Shown here: one piece after another, positions 8,644-17,147 of the stretch
Layout of the letters: each line of letters begins with the position of its first letter
Position numbering within the stretch: the stretch's first letter is position 1
Assembly: GCA_041391425.1 (NCBI GenBank)
Contig: JAWKNZ010000002.1
Coordinates: forward strand, 1-64,000
Length of the DNA stretch: 64,000 bases
Direction of reading: 5' to 3'
Source of the DNA: JAWKNZ01 sp041391425
Lineage (GTDB): Bacteria > Bdellovibrionota_B > Oligoflexia > Oligoflexales > JAWKNZ01
The notes under the pieces: model-generated
Told to the model about the DNA's origin: nothing
What the model saw: the letters and a program-made list of their open reading frames with translations, nothing else
The model's database searches: none
Program-made: the position numbers and the translations under genes

Positions 8644-9259
8644 TCATCTCCTTTGTTGACATTTTTCCTTATAAGCATCTTCTCGTTCCAAAATTCTTCT
8701 TACAGTGGAGTGGTCCCATTTTTTTCCCTGTTTCTTTGTTGGGATCTTCATCTGAGTGAGAATCTTAGCAATGACTGTGGTTGTTAATTCCTGCTCGAAA
8801 TACATTTCAGTAATTGCATTTTTAATGCTCAACTCTTTTTTATGCTCCTTCAATTTTCCAGAAAGAAGACGTTGTCCATATTTTAAATTTTCTTTATGGC
8901 GAACTTCTTGGACCTCAGTTTTGCGGATTCCGAATTGCTTCAGATATTTTTTTAGGCTTGTTTCTCCACACCCGAGGAGGACACTCATTTGTTTAATAGT
9001 AAGCCCTTCTTCAAGGTATTTCTTGCGGAGAACAATTGGATTTTTGAAAGCAGGAAGTTCTAAAAATATTGTATTTTCAATAGCATAAGGGAAGGAGAAC
9101 AATAGTTGGCCTTTTGTAAGCGAAGGGCGACCAAATTCCACCAATAAAATCAATACCTTGTATAAATTGTTCGGACTGGGTTTCAGAAATCAATTCGCCG
9201 GGTTGGATGAGTTTACGTAAGTTACCTCTACAAATGTTCGAACTGAATATTCGAACCAA
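8644..9259 (-). pseudogene. Frameshifted recombinase-like or HTH protein
   Basis: Two overlapping minus-strand frames read as one protein if a frameshift near 9135-9150 is repaired. The first frame gives LRKLIQPGELISETQSEQFI then GIDFIGG. The second continues EFGRPSLTKGQLLFSFPYAI, a helix-turn-helix (LTIKQMSVLLGCGETSLKKYL), and MKIPTKKQGKKWDHSTVRRIL. That last segment resembles the DNA-binding recombinase domain of large serine recombinases. No catalytic resolvase domain is visible. I read it as a decayed gene from a mobile element; the family is uncertain. Confidence 0.5.
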
Positions 9260-9345
9260 GAAACTTTTTAGAAATCAATCGGCTGAAGGCAAAGTTGCAC
9301 TCGAAACAAGGTCATCCTGCGTAACTGGATATTAGTACCAAGGAG

Positions 9346-9558
9346 TTATTTCTTGTCCGCATCATCGTCTTCTTTATCAACACCTGGTCGCACTTGCCCT
9401 GGCAGAATGTTTCGTGCTTGCTTTCGCTCCATGAGGCGTAGCTGGTAAAAGTGATTGACCAGCGCGTCCCATTCCTCTTTTGTGTCAATGACGACAGTGC
9501 GACCGTCGGGGAAATCCGTGAAAATTTTGTAGGGTTTCTTTTCCTTCTCATTGCTCAT
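9346..9558 (-). CDS. Small hypothetical protein
   Basis: This 70-residue, very charged protein starts MSNEKEKKPYKIF and ends in an acidic tail (DKEDDDADKK). The ATG at 9558 is chosen because GGAAGGTG lies 9-10 nt upstream. It follows the VOC gene by 14 nt and may be the last gene of the TetR-VOC transcript. No domain is recognised. Confidence 0.5.
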   Translation of the reverse strand: MSNEKEKKPYKIFTDFPDGRTVVIDTKEEWDALVNHFYQLRLMERKQARNILPGQVRPGVDKEDDDADKK

Positions 9559-9572
9559 ATTCAAACACCTTC

Positions 9573-10313
9573 CTAATGCACAACAGAAACTGTTACGTCC
9601 TCAAGGGAAAACTGCTTTCCTATATAATCTGGGTTTTCAGACTTCGCAAACAAATCTATGTGAGGAACAACCCCTTTCTTGAAAATCATTTGCCCAGGCT
9701 TCAAGGACACATTTACTGCTTCAGCTCTAACCTCTGCGTGAGGGAAAACCGAACTAATAAAGTTCTTGCATTGCTCAAAATTAGGGATTTCCAACCTACA
9801 GTCAAAAACACCTTTAAAACCATTTTCTTTTGCATTTGGTTGCATCTTGGAGATCCATTTTTCAACCACCCCTTCTTCGTACTGTATGAAACTGATCTCT
9901 ATATTTGTTCCAGGCAACCTGGGAAGATGGAGAGTCGTCCAAGGCATCGTCTTCTTAAACAAACCAAATATTTTAAATGAAACTTTGTCTTCATTAGCAA
10001 TGATTCCTTGTCCCTTGAGTCTCTTCTTGATTCCGTCAAGATCATCTGTACCTAGGAAGATGCAAAATGTGCCACGTTCACCTTTGTTGTACAGATCGAC
10101 CCAATCCTCCCTCCAGCCACCACCGTCTGGTCGTTTTAGCCAGGGAATCTCAAAGTATTGGTTCCCGATCCAGATATTCGCCGCACGAAAACCAGAAGTA
10201 CCTTTTCCCTTTGATGGATCAAAAGGAATTCCTGCCTCAGCAGAAGCAATTGCGACTTGTTTGAGTTTGTCTGGGTTATTTTCGACATGTACTACGAAAT
10301 GATCTAACTGCAT
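9573..10313 (-). CDS. Glyoxalase-like (VOC fold) protein
   Basis: This 246-residue protein starts MQLDHFVVHVENN, the typical first strand of a glyoxalase-like VOC domain. It includes FRAANIWIGNQYFEIPWL and a second half with IPNFEQCKNFISSVF. The predicted enzyme or binding protein is cytoplasmic, and the substrate is unknown. The ATG at 10313 lies 7 nt after AAAGGAG; a longer frame has no better site. It sits 17 nt downstream of the TetR gene, which probably controls it. Confidence 0.75.
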   Translation of the reverse strand: MQLDHFVVHVENNPDKLKQVAIASAEAGIPFDPSKGKGTSGFRAANIWIGNQYFEIPWLKRPDGGGWREDWVDLYNKGERGTFCIFLGTDDLDGIKKRLKGQGIIANEDKVSFKIFGLFKKTMPWTTLHLPRLPGTNIEISFIQYEEGVVEKWISKMQPNAKENGFKGVFDCRLEIPNFEQCKNFISSVFPHAEVRAEAVNVSLKPGQMIFKKGVVPHIDLFAKSENPDYIGKQFSLEDVTVSVVH

Positions 10314-10330
10314 ATGATTCTCCTTTATCA

Positions 10331-10942
10331 TCACTCATCAATTAGCGAATCCAATAGTGCCTTTACCATCAAACTGGACTCATGTTTCAAATCGACTGCG
10401 GTTCGATCTACCAACCAGAGATTAGTCAATCCACTCTGAAAGCTAACTATGACTGTTGCTAGTTGATTTGCCGTTAAAGATGGGGGCATTTTAGTAGATT
10501 TAAGCAGGGATTGAATTAGATTGGTATATAGGTCGATCAACATCCGAGTCGAACTAATTTTTTGCTCCATCCCGCCCATAAGTTCATCTGATAATTCTGT
10601 TTTATAAACTAGTATGTATTGAAGATCGGCAAACTCGGGATCGCTTTCCAATGCTTCAAAATATGCGTTGATGATTGACTCGAGCTTTGTCCTTGCGCCA
10701 ACGTCAGATTCGAGTATTGCGTATGAATTAGATAGGCGCCCATAACGATCTTCGCAGAGAGCATTAAGCACCGCTGGCTTGCCATTCTTAAAGTGATGAT
10801 AGATCGCCCCACGAGTTACACCGGCTTCAGCTGCTATCTCTTCAAGAGTCGCCGAAGAGTAACCCTTTGATGAAAAGACCTTCTGGGCCGCAGAAAGCAA
10901 TTCCATTCTTGTCCTGTTAGTTTCTTTTTTGGACTTTCGCAT
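10331..10942 (-). CDS. TetR/AcrR-family repressor
   Basis: This 203-residue TetR regulator has its N-terminal helix-turn-helix at residues 14-55 (AAQKVFSSKGYSSATLEEIA, AGVTRGAIYHHFKNGKPAVL). The ligand-binding region resembles the AcrR C-terminal domain. The ATG at 10942 is preferred because GGAGGGAGG lies immediately upstream. A further in-frame ATG at 10960 lies in the operator. A palindrome at 10963-10976 is the likely autoregulatory site. It forms an operon with the downstream VOC gene. Confidence 0.88.
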   Translation of the reverse strand: MRKSKKETNRTRMELLSAAQKVFSSKGYSSATLEEIAAEAGVTRGAIYHHFKNGKPAVLNALCEDRYGRLSNSYAILESDVGARTKLESIINAYFEALESDPEFADLQYILVYKTELSDELMGGMEQKISSTRMLIDLYTNLIQSLLKSTKMPPSLTANQLATVIVSFQSGLTNLWLVDRTAVDLKHESSLMVKALLDSLIDE

Positions 10943-10962
10943 CCTCCCTCCTATTGACATAC

Positions 10963-10976
10963 ATACATGAATGTAT
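10963..10976. promoter_or_regulatory. Probable TetR operator palindrome
   Basis: ATACAT-GA-ATGTAT is a perfect 6+6 dyad directly upstream of the TetR start, where TetR repressors usually bind. The adjoining decamer ATGTATATTG (10971-10980) recurs at 11098-11107, just upstream of the divergent DUF4160 gene. The same repressor might therefore touch both promoters. Confidence 0.5.
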
Positions 10977-11125
10977 ATTGCGAGTCAACAAAAGACATTC
11001 GATGTCACTATAATGACCTGATTTTCTTGTGCTATTGCGGACTCGCGGGGTTTTGTATCAATGCCTCAAGTATAGACAAATAGAAGCCGATAATATATGT
11101 ATATTGTCGGTATTAAAGGTGCAGG

Positions 11126-11368
11126 TTGCCGACAATACTCAGAGTCAAGAATCTCAGATTCTTCTTTTATTCAAGTGAGCATGACCCACCCCATGTTCAT
11201 GTATCCATAGGACAAAGCACTGTGTATCCACATGCAAAGATAGAGCTGCGAAACCTTGAAGTGATATCTGTTCGAGGTTTCACTAAATCTGACATCAAGA
11301 AGATATTGCATGTGACCTCGATATATCGAGAACACATGCTTGAAACTTGGGAGGATTATTTTGCCTAA
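11126..11368 (+). CDS. DUF4160 protein (toxin-like partner of an RHH antitoxin)
   Basis: This 80-residue protein of the DUF4160 family is recognised by MPTILRVKNLRFFFYSSEHD, followed by PPHVHV and by a basic helix ending REHMLETWEDYF. DUF4160 genes are usually found next to antitoxin-like genes (often DUF2442) and are regarded as likely toxin-antitoxin components. The start is TTG at 11126, with AAAGG upstream. It overlaps the next gene by 8 nt, the classic coupling of a TA pair. It is transcribed away from the TetR gene. Confidence 0.7.
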   Translation: MPTILRVKNLRFFFYSSEHDPPHVHVSIGQSTVYPHAKIELRNLEVISVRGFTKSDIKKILHVTSIYREHMLETWEDYFA

Positions 11369-11639
11369 GAAGAACGAGCTCCACTACGGAAAGAAGGATT
11401 TTATTGAAGGGGACCTCTCACCCCAAAGTGCCAAGGTAAAAGTTACAATCTACCTTGATGGCGACTTGTTGTTAGAAGTCCGTCGCAAGGCAAAAAAGTT
11501 AGGAAAGAAATATCAAACACTGATCAACGAGTCTCTCCGGGAAAAGTTCTTAGGAGACAAGGCATCAGTTAATCCCGAAGATTTTAAGGAACTGTCAGAA
11601 AGAGTCGCTTTGCTGGAGAAGGCCGTTTCATCAGATTAG
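11361..11639 (+). CDS. Ribbon-helix-helix antitoxin-like protein (BrnA/CopG type)
   Basis: This 92-residue protein contains KVKVTIYLDGDLLLEVRRKA and KKYQTLINESLREKFL, the pattern of BrnA/CopG antitoxins (strand for DNA contact, then two helices). The TTG at 11361 is chosen because GGGAGGA lies just upstream. It overlaps the DUF4160 gene by 8 nt. It probably neutralises the upstream protein and represses the pair, which is inference from family and layout. The C-terminal helix (FKELSERVALLEKAV) is likely a coiled-coil. Confidence 0.65.
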   Translation: MPKKNELHYGKKDFIEGDLSPQSAKVKVTIYLDGDLLLEVRRKAKKLGKKYQTLINESLREKFLGDKASVNPEDFKELSERVALLEKAVSSD

Positions 11640-11668
11640 CATTCGTGTTTGGGTGGGACCCAGAATGG

Positions 11669-12726
11669 ACTGTCCTAGCAAATTAAGCGGCCAACGAAAA
11701 TTCTGTTATCAAACCACCAACTCTAGTGGTCTTCTTGTATGAAAGATTAGGGTACAGGGAAGTACTGTTGCATTTTTTTGAATTTGTGTCACATGGATTT
11801 TGACCATCTAGAGCTTGATGTGGACGACTAGCATTGTAATAAGACTGATATTCAAGACATAGTTTTTGGGCTTGGCTAAAATCAGTTATGTCGATCCGGT
11901 TAAGAATTTCGGTCTTTATGGTCAAATGAAACCTTTCACAACGACCATTTTTCCACGGCTCTTTAATCGAAATACGGGGGACATCGATATCAAATAAGCC
12001 TTTAAGTGCTTGGTCAAGCCAATTGCCATAGATCCCATCATTATCAGCAATCAAGCCTGTTGGAAGTTGATACCCAGACATACTAGCGTTACAAAATTGT
12101 TGAATAATCCAATTCTTGTTAGGATTTAGAGTTGCATTGATTGCCACAAGCTCTCGAGTAAAAGTATTCAACAGGACAAGTATAAAGAGCTGATTGCCCT
12201 TTGTGTCAAATACATTGTGAAAATCCATGGCCCATATGTGCTTATGATGATTGAAAAATGCCTCCCAAGAGCTTGGAGTCATTCTTGTTTTAGGCGGAGT
12301 AAAACCATTACGCTTTAAAATTGTGGCAACGGTTGTTTTGCTTACTTTAATTCCAAGCAGCAGTAATTCTTGAGAAATTCTAAGTGCACCCCAACCCTGA
12401 TTACAGCGCTTCATATCTAAGATCAAACTTTCTACTTCATCTGAGACTGGCGGTCTTCCTCTGGCCTTTTGGTACCCAGACTAATTTGATTCTACGAGAA
12501 AGCCTTCTGATAGCACCCACAATTAACATTAACGGATATGTGCTTAAGTAATAATTACGGAGATCTGTAAACAGCTCTTTAGCTGTCTTCCAAACCATTC
12601 TAACCACCCATTTTAGCCTCGAATAGCAGCTCATCGGGGCGCATTATAACACAAACGCAACCTACTCTTAAATCCATGGTAATATTAGATAGTTACCAAT
12701 ACTAACTGATTACTTTTGCAGGACAC
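11669..12726 (-). mobile_element. Degraded insertion sequence (IS481/IS3-like)
   Basis: The element is bounded by imperfect terminal inverted repeats. The right end begins ACTGTCCTAGCAAATT at 11669, and the left end reads TTTTGCAGGACA at about 12714-12725. It carries one transposase reading frame on the minus strand, broken near 12480. The last about 70 bp are nearly identical to a remnant at 45068-45140, which defines the conserved end. Target duplications could not be identified. It lies between the DUF4160 and HigBA modules. Confidence 0.65.
11683..12480 (-). pseudogene. DDE transposase, rve integrase core, N-terminus broken
   Basis: An open frame encodes the C-terminal part of an integrase-core transposase. 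It begins with the linker GRPPVSDEVESLILDMKRC and a helix-turn-helix (WGALRISQELLLLGIKVSKT). The catalytic triad is visible: WAMDFHNVF (D), GLIADNDGIYGN (D), and GRCERFHLTIKTEI (E). The end RVGGLITEFSLAA is shared with the remnant at 45 kb. An in-frame TAG at 12481-12483 precedes it, and the upstream region 12437-12634 is open only in another frame. Full-length relatives are about 300-330 residues, so it is probably inactive unless frameshifting occurs. Confidence 0.7.
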
Positions 12727-12775
12727 GGATATCGAACACAAAACTCAGGTAGCATCATCCACATTCTTAAGTATT

Positions 12776-13105
12776 TCAAGATGCTTTTGAAGCAATCTCG
12801 ACATGACATTTTATACCTGCGCGTTCCAATTGAGAGTTAATAAGCGGTTGTAAAAATGTTTCGATTGGATATCCCATAGCATCTGATAATTTCTTAGCAA
12901 ATTCTACTCCCACAACCTTTCTATCTTTTTCTACATCAGAGAGAAACTGCCGAGATACCCCAATTTGTCGAGCTAGTTCTACTTGTGTTATCTCGTCGCA
13001 TTCACGGAGCGAACGTATAGTCTCACCAAAACTTGGTTGAATTTTCAGATCTTTCAAGACTTTTCCTGCTCGTTGGTAATTTCTTTTGTTTTTCTTAGTA
13101 TTCAT
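12776..13105 (-). CDS. HigA-like antitoxin (XRE family)
   Basis: This 109-residue XRE/HipB-type regulator has its helix-turn-helix at about residues 37-60 (TQVELARQIGVSRQFLSDVE), followed by KVVGVEFAKKLSDAMG. The ATG at 13105 follows GAGGTG. It overlaps the end of the toxin gene by 11 nt (13095-13105). The toxin-first order matches higBA modules. It should bind the toxin and repress the promoter at 13403-13431. Confidence 0.82.
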   Translation of the reverse strand: MNTKKNKRNYQRAGKVLKDLKIQPSFGETIRSLRECDEITQVELARQIGVSRQFLSDVEKDRKVVGVEFAKKLSDAMGYPIETFLQPLINSQLERAGIKCHVEIASKAS

Positions 13106-13373
13106 GTTTGGACACCTCTTCAATCGTCACGAGATTTAAAATTCCAGATGATTCGCGATAAATTGCTCTCCATGCCTTGTTGAGCCGTATGGATCTTTGT
13201 CCTTTTCGCTTTCCAAGTAGTGGTTCGTCATGAAATCCGGGAATTTTTCTGGCTTCGTTTATTCCTCGAAGTTCAACCAGCTGTACCCAAATCGCAAATT
13301 TGTTTCGGACATTACAGGGAGCGTTTCTAAGGCCTTTCTTTGCTGATTTTTCTATAAGTATTTGATAACTCAA
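13095..13373 (-). CDS. HigB/RelE-family toxin
   Basis: This 92-residue ParE/RelE-fold toxin contains FHDEPLLGKRKGQRSIRLN, then KAWRAIYRE and the ending VTIEEVSKHEY. That arrangement is characteristic of HigB mRNA interferases acting on translating ribosomes. The TTG at 13373 is chosen because GGGGGAA lies just upstream and the promoter places the transcript start near 13396. A longer frame to 13403 would begin inside the -10 box. It is coupled to the antitoxin by overlap. Confidence 0.75.
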   Translation of the reverse strand: MSYQILIEKSAKKGLRNAPCNVRNKFAIWVQLVELRGINEARKIPGFHDEPLLGKRKGQRSIRLNKAWRAIYRESSGILNLVTIEEVSKHEY

Positions 13374-13402
13374 CAATTCCCCCGTAGCTGGACACAAAAC
13401 CA

Positions 13403-13431
13403 ATTGTACTCCTGTTTAGGTGTACAGTCAA
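13403..13431 (-). promoter_or_regulatory. higBA promoter with internal operator
   Basis: On the minus strand a -35 box TTGACT (13426-13431) and a -10 box TACAAT (13403-13408) are separated by exactly 17 nt. The spacer is filled by an inverted repeat at 13405-13426: TGTACACCT, AAAC, AGGAGTACA (one mismatch). A repressor bound there would block polymerase, as expected for HigA autoregulation. Confidence 0.7.
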
Positions 13432-13896
13432 GTAACTAATTTGAAAACTCCTCATCAATAAGAGATGTACGGGTATTGTTACGCTAAACTTTTCTCTTTC
13501 TTCAGATTTTAATTTTATCTCTGCATACTCCTGAGCGATCATTTTTGCTCAGACTTTGTGATTATTTTTGAAGAAAAAAAAGAAAGCCTTTAAGAGGGTA
13601 AGTGCAATCCCACTTAGAATGGGATAAACTCTCGTAACTCATATTTTGTATCTCCTTCATATGGACCCGCCAAGCCCGAGGGAGATACATTACCCCCGAC
13701 AAAACTAAATCTGAAGGACAAGCCTTGAGAGTCTCACTGGTCAAACCAGTGGTTTACCTGTCATAAAATTAAAGAGAAATTTCGAAGGGATGATGTACTT
13801 GGCTTGTTCTTAAATGTGGATGCCATTATGAAATGGCAACACGCCCTAGACTAAAAAAACACTAAAATACATTGATAATCTAATCAAAGAAAAGAT
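13432..13896. other. Intergenic region with a hairpin and short gene scraps
   Basis: No intact gene is seen. A perfect 7-bp hairpin CACTGGT-CAA-ACCAGTG lies at 13735-13751. Between about 13781 and 13852 a plus-strand frame reads DDVLGLFLNVDAIMKWQHAL then stops, which looks like the tail of a lost gene but cannot be assigned. A 60-codon minus frame at 13562-13744 has no protein-like features. Confidence 0.35.
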
Positions 13897-15111
13897 CTAC
13901 TTCCCCTCCGAAATAATAGCTTCCTTCATTATTTTATTTGGCATACACTGCGTCCCATCCTCTGGATCCCCAGGGCGAGGCGCCCTCCAAAGTTCGCAAT
14001 CTTTCTTGTCATTAACATCAATCTTAGCGTTTAGATCATTCTTATACCACCTTTTATGATCAGAAAAATATTCATTAAGAACGGCTTGCTGCTGTTCAAA
14101 ATCCCATGCATGGGTGCGTTGTAGCATAATATAGTCCCAGATATTGATAAAACCTTTTTTTCTTTGCTCTTCAGACCATTTTACAGATGTCAATTCGGCA
14201 ATATCCGATTCCTTAAAATCTTCCTTTAACCCCATAGAAGTCCGCACCGATTCATCCAATTCAACAAATTTACGAGTTTTAGGATTCACCCATAAAAGAT
14301 TATAGGATGACATATGATGAGGGACCACACTTAGAGCTACCCGAGCATTATAGCAACCTTCTAAATAGCCCTCTCTTAAAATCTTATGGCCACTGCAAAT
14401 AGCAGCAATTTCGGTACGAAATTCGCTTCTTAGAATATTTTTTCCTTTTTCATAAAGATCAGTTGTACAAGATTCGCGCACATTAAACATAGTGGTCCAA
14501 CAACCATGCCTTGTATGGGGTGATTGAACATAATGATGGGCCTGAATTTCACTAAAATATTTGGGCATATATGGAAGATTATTACCCATACTACCCACCC
14601 CATCTGTGTTCCAACTCAATGAAGTCTCGTCAATTGCATCACTAATATAGTTACCATCAACAAAATTCGCGGCATCATCGATAGTTACAGGTGGATATCG
14701 ATGTGGATTGGGAATAGTTACCATAAGACCATTACCTTCAATCGCTTCAAATGGAACAGTATAATAATAACGCCTCAACCTTCTCATAGCAGCAAGAACA
14801 GTTGCTGCAGCGAATTTTTTTGCTTTAATATTTTCATCTTTAATATTTTCTTGAAGCTTAAGTGGCTGTAACAGATACTGCTTATCACTAAAGTCTCCTA
14901 TATTGATTTCATACCGATCATCGATAACTTTTAAAGATCCTCTTGCATCCCTTAAAAGAGGATTATCTGTATCATCTTTAATGATATCAATTTTTGAATA
15001 CTTGGCTCTACTCGTCGAAGACGCAGACAAACTATAATCAGGATTAGAAGAAGAATCCGTCCGACACCCGACAAGTAACAATAAAAATATGTTAATCCTA
15101 ATAAAACTCAT
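13897..15111 (-). CDS. Lipoprotein of unknown function, paralogue A
   Basis: This 404-residue lipoprotein starts MSFIRINIFLLLLVGC, a short type II signal peptide with Cys16. The mature part contains PLLRDARG, EIQAHHYVQSPHTRHGCW, and IWDYIMLQRTHAWDFEQQQ. The motifs LRDARG, IQAH-Y and D-F-x2-Q recur in the next gene, so the two are divergent tandem paralogues. About nine mature cysteines suggest disulphides outside the cytoplasm. The ATG at 15111 follows GGAGAG. It lies 47 nt downstream of paralogue B, so an operon is likely. The function is not known. Confidence 0.7.
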   Translation of the reverse strand: MSFIRINIFLLLLVGCRTDSSSNPDYSLSASSTSRAKYSKIDIIKDDTDNPLLRDARGSLKVIDDRYEINIGDFSDKQYLLQPLKLQENIKDENIKAKKFAAATVLAAMRRLRRYYYTVPFEAIEGNGLMVTIPNPHRYPPVTIDDAANFVDGNYISDAIDETSLSWNTDGVGSMGNNLPYMPKYFSEIQAHHYVQSPHTRHGCWTTMFNVRESCTTDLYEKGKNILRSEFRTEIAAICSGHKILREGYLEGCYNARVALSVVPHHMSSYNLLWVNPKTRKFVELDESVRTSMGLKEDFKESDIAELTSVKWSEEQRKKGFINIWDYIMLQRTHAWDFEQQQAVLNEYFSDHKRWYKNDLNAKIDVNDKKDCELWRAPRPGDPEDGTQCMPNKIMKEAIISEGK

Positions 15112-15158
15112 AAACTCTCCACAAAACATTATTTTTAACTAAATTTAAATGAATTCCA

Positions 15159-16481
15159 TTAAGGAGTAGCAGAATTAAGCCCATCCAATTGCATTTGACG
15201 AATAAAATTATAACGAGGTTGATCTGCCAACCAGCTTGGATAAGGATCTAACACCCGACGAGGTCGCTCCTGCTTTAAAACATCTTTATAGAACTTATTA
15301 ATCACTTCGTTTTGTGATTCGATATTAAAATCCATAACTCCAGTTCTTATATACATGATATAGGCAAAAGCCTTGGAATTCTCCTCTTTTTTAAAAAAAG
15401 GAAGATCCGCTAAATGCTCTTTAAAAGAAATACAAAAAATATTTGTATTCTTTATATCATCTGGATCACCGCATTTCGAATCAGTTATGGCTTTTTTAGT
15501 TGAGGCTGCAATATTACCTATTTTATTTTGCAGGCTTTTCCTCTCCGCACTTGACAATGTCGTGTCAGTTTTTAGCTTTTTAGTCAAAGCTGATAACTTA
15601 AGCAAGCTACTGCGCAATTCTACCAATCTGTTCGCGAAATTCGTCCTAGCACCAGATAACGGGAGTTGGCAGTAGTAATGAGCTTGAATATCTTGCCATG
15701 GTGTTGCTCTAGCATTTTTCAAGCAAGTATTCCTCGCTCCCATATTAGCAGAGGTACTCTGACTAAATTCGGTAGAAATACGCTCAAATGCTTCCAATGT
15801 TGGATCAACATCCATTAGATAATTAATCTCACCTCGTTTAAGAGGCTGTCCAAAAGTACTTTGCTCTGATGGCGTTGGAAGAGCTGGTTTATTTTTATTT
15901 ACCCATTTTTTAAGACCTTCATTTCTCTCTAAACCAATGACTGAAAAGGCAACCATTTCGTCCCCTTTTACATTTGCTTCGATATAGCATTTCTTCTTAT
16001 CACCTATTGATTTATTATCCTTATAATGAGGAGCAGTGATTGATTTTTTCACAAGCTCCTTTTCAACCAGGCCACAAGGCCAAGGATCATTGGAAAAAAG
16101 CCCTGAGCTAATAAAGTCTGGACGCTGAAGCTCACCTAACCTTGCACCCTCTGAAGTAAAAAGAGTAATAACACCTCCAACCCTATATTCTCCCAAAAAC
16201 GAAATTTCGTGCGAAACAATTGGCTCACCACGCGCATCTCGTAAGGGTTCTCCTTCATGACTTTCATCTGCCTTATAAAAAATAAACTTACCTGCACCAA
16301 AATCATATTTAGCGGGATAAACTTCCGGTAAACCATGCATGGCCTTTAAACCGCCCCTTTCCTCATTTTTAGAAGTAACCCTACAGGAGGCAAAAAAGCT
16401 TGATATTAGTAAAATAGAAAGGACGAAGAAAGAACCATAAGTATTTAATTTAATACGAAAATTTAGAAAAGAAATCGACAT
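15159..16481 (-). CDS. Lipoprotein of unknown function, paralogue B
   Basis: This 440-residue lipoprotein has a long signal sequence ending LLISSFFASC (Cys33). It shares PLRDARGEP, DIQAHYYCQLP and a C-terminal region (IMYIRTGVMDFNIESQNEVI) with the downstream paralogue. A coiled-coil-like middle segment (SSLLKLSALTKKLKTDTTL) is specific to this copy. The ATG at 16481 is preferred to an upstream TTG because the signal peptide then has normal length. It is the first gene of a two-gene unit, and no family is recognised. Confidence 0.68.
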   Translation of the reverse strand: MSISFLNFRIKLNTYGSFFVLSILLISSFFASCRVTSKNEERGGLKAMHGLPEVYPAKYDFGAGKFIFYKADESHEGEPLRDARGEPIVSHEISFLGEYRVGGVITLFTSEGARLGELQRPDFISSGLFSNDPWPCGLVEKELVKKSITAPHYKDNKSIGDKKKCYIEANVKGDEMVAFSVIGLERNEGLKKWVNKNKPALPTPSEQSTFGQPLKRGEINYLMDVDPTLEAFERISTEFSQSTSANMGARNTCLKNARATPWQDIQAHYYCQLPLSGARTNFANRLVELRSSLLKLSALTKKLKTDTTLSSAERKSLQNKIGNIAASTKKAITDSKCGDPDDIKNTNIFCISFKEHLADLPFFKKEENSKAFAYIMYIRTGVMDFNIESQNEVINKFYKDVLKQERPRRVLDPYPSWLADQPRYNFIRQMQLDGLNSATP

Positions 16482-16934
16482 ATTATGCTCAACCTTTGTC
16501 AATGATTTGTAACGTTGTTATTAAGGATCTTCTATTAAGTATTTTACTAAGACAATCAATTCATAGTCAATTTTTTGAACACATTCTATCAAATTCATAA
16601 CCATTCATATTTTTAAAGACCTACGGGGGTATTTTATTCGGAAGCATTGACTCACCTCCGATTAAGCTTACTAGAATATTTAAAGAGCTTACATAATTTT
16701 CATAATTAACTATTAATCAATGGTTCAAACAATCGAAAAAATATATCTCTAAATTTTTTAAAAAATAAATAGAAGAATCTATAACCTTCCTTTCTCAAAA
16801 AAATGCTTTAAACTAAAGCTAAATATATCAAATAGCGACTCACTCATAAAATCCAAAATAGCAGAAATAGAGCCGCATCTAACTAAAATTAAAATATAAT
16901 TGGTAAATTTCAAAAAAAGCATTATACATTTCAC
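16482..16934. other. AT-rich intergenic region
   Basis: These 453 nt are strongly AT-rich and contain no supported gene. They should hold the promoter of the minus-strand lipoprotein pair, and they end at the left terminal repeat of the MITE at 16935. Confidence 0.5.
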
Positions 16935-17117
16935 TAGGGCATGTTGACGTTTCATTTTCGTAGCGAGAGACAAATACTTGAAAGTCGTAGCTAGGAAGGG
17001 TTTCAAAAATTACCGGAGGTGTACTAGATGTACATTGAGGATAATTTTTGAAACCATGACAACGTTGTGACTCAAGGGTTTGGCTCGTAGTAGGAAATGA
17101 AACGTCAACATGCCCTA
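16935..17117. repeat. MITE-like element with 23-bp perfect terminal inverted repeats
   Basis: The 183-bp element starts TAGGGCATGTTGACGTTTCA (to 16957). It ends with the exact reverse complement at 17095-17117, 23 bp in all. Both outer ends are the dinucleotide TA, as expected for a TA target duplication of IS630/Tc1-mariner-type transposition. Inside is a second perfect 14-bp dyad (16999-17012 with 17042-17055) around a small palindrome GTAC-TAGAT-GTAC, so the whole unit can fold into one long hairpin. It encodes no transposase and lies 30 nt upstream of a truncated phosphotransferase gene. Confidence 0.8.
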
Positions 17118-17147
17118 AGCGTTTATCACTAATATTGGAGTTAAAGA

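Noticed and set aside
13562..13744. 60-codon minus-strand frame
   Set aside because: No domain, weak start and composition not protein-like.
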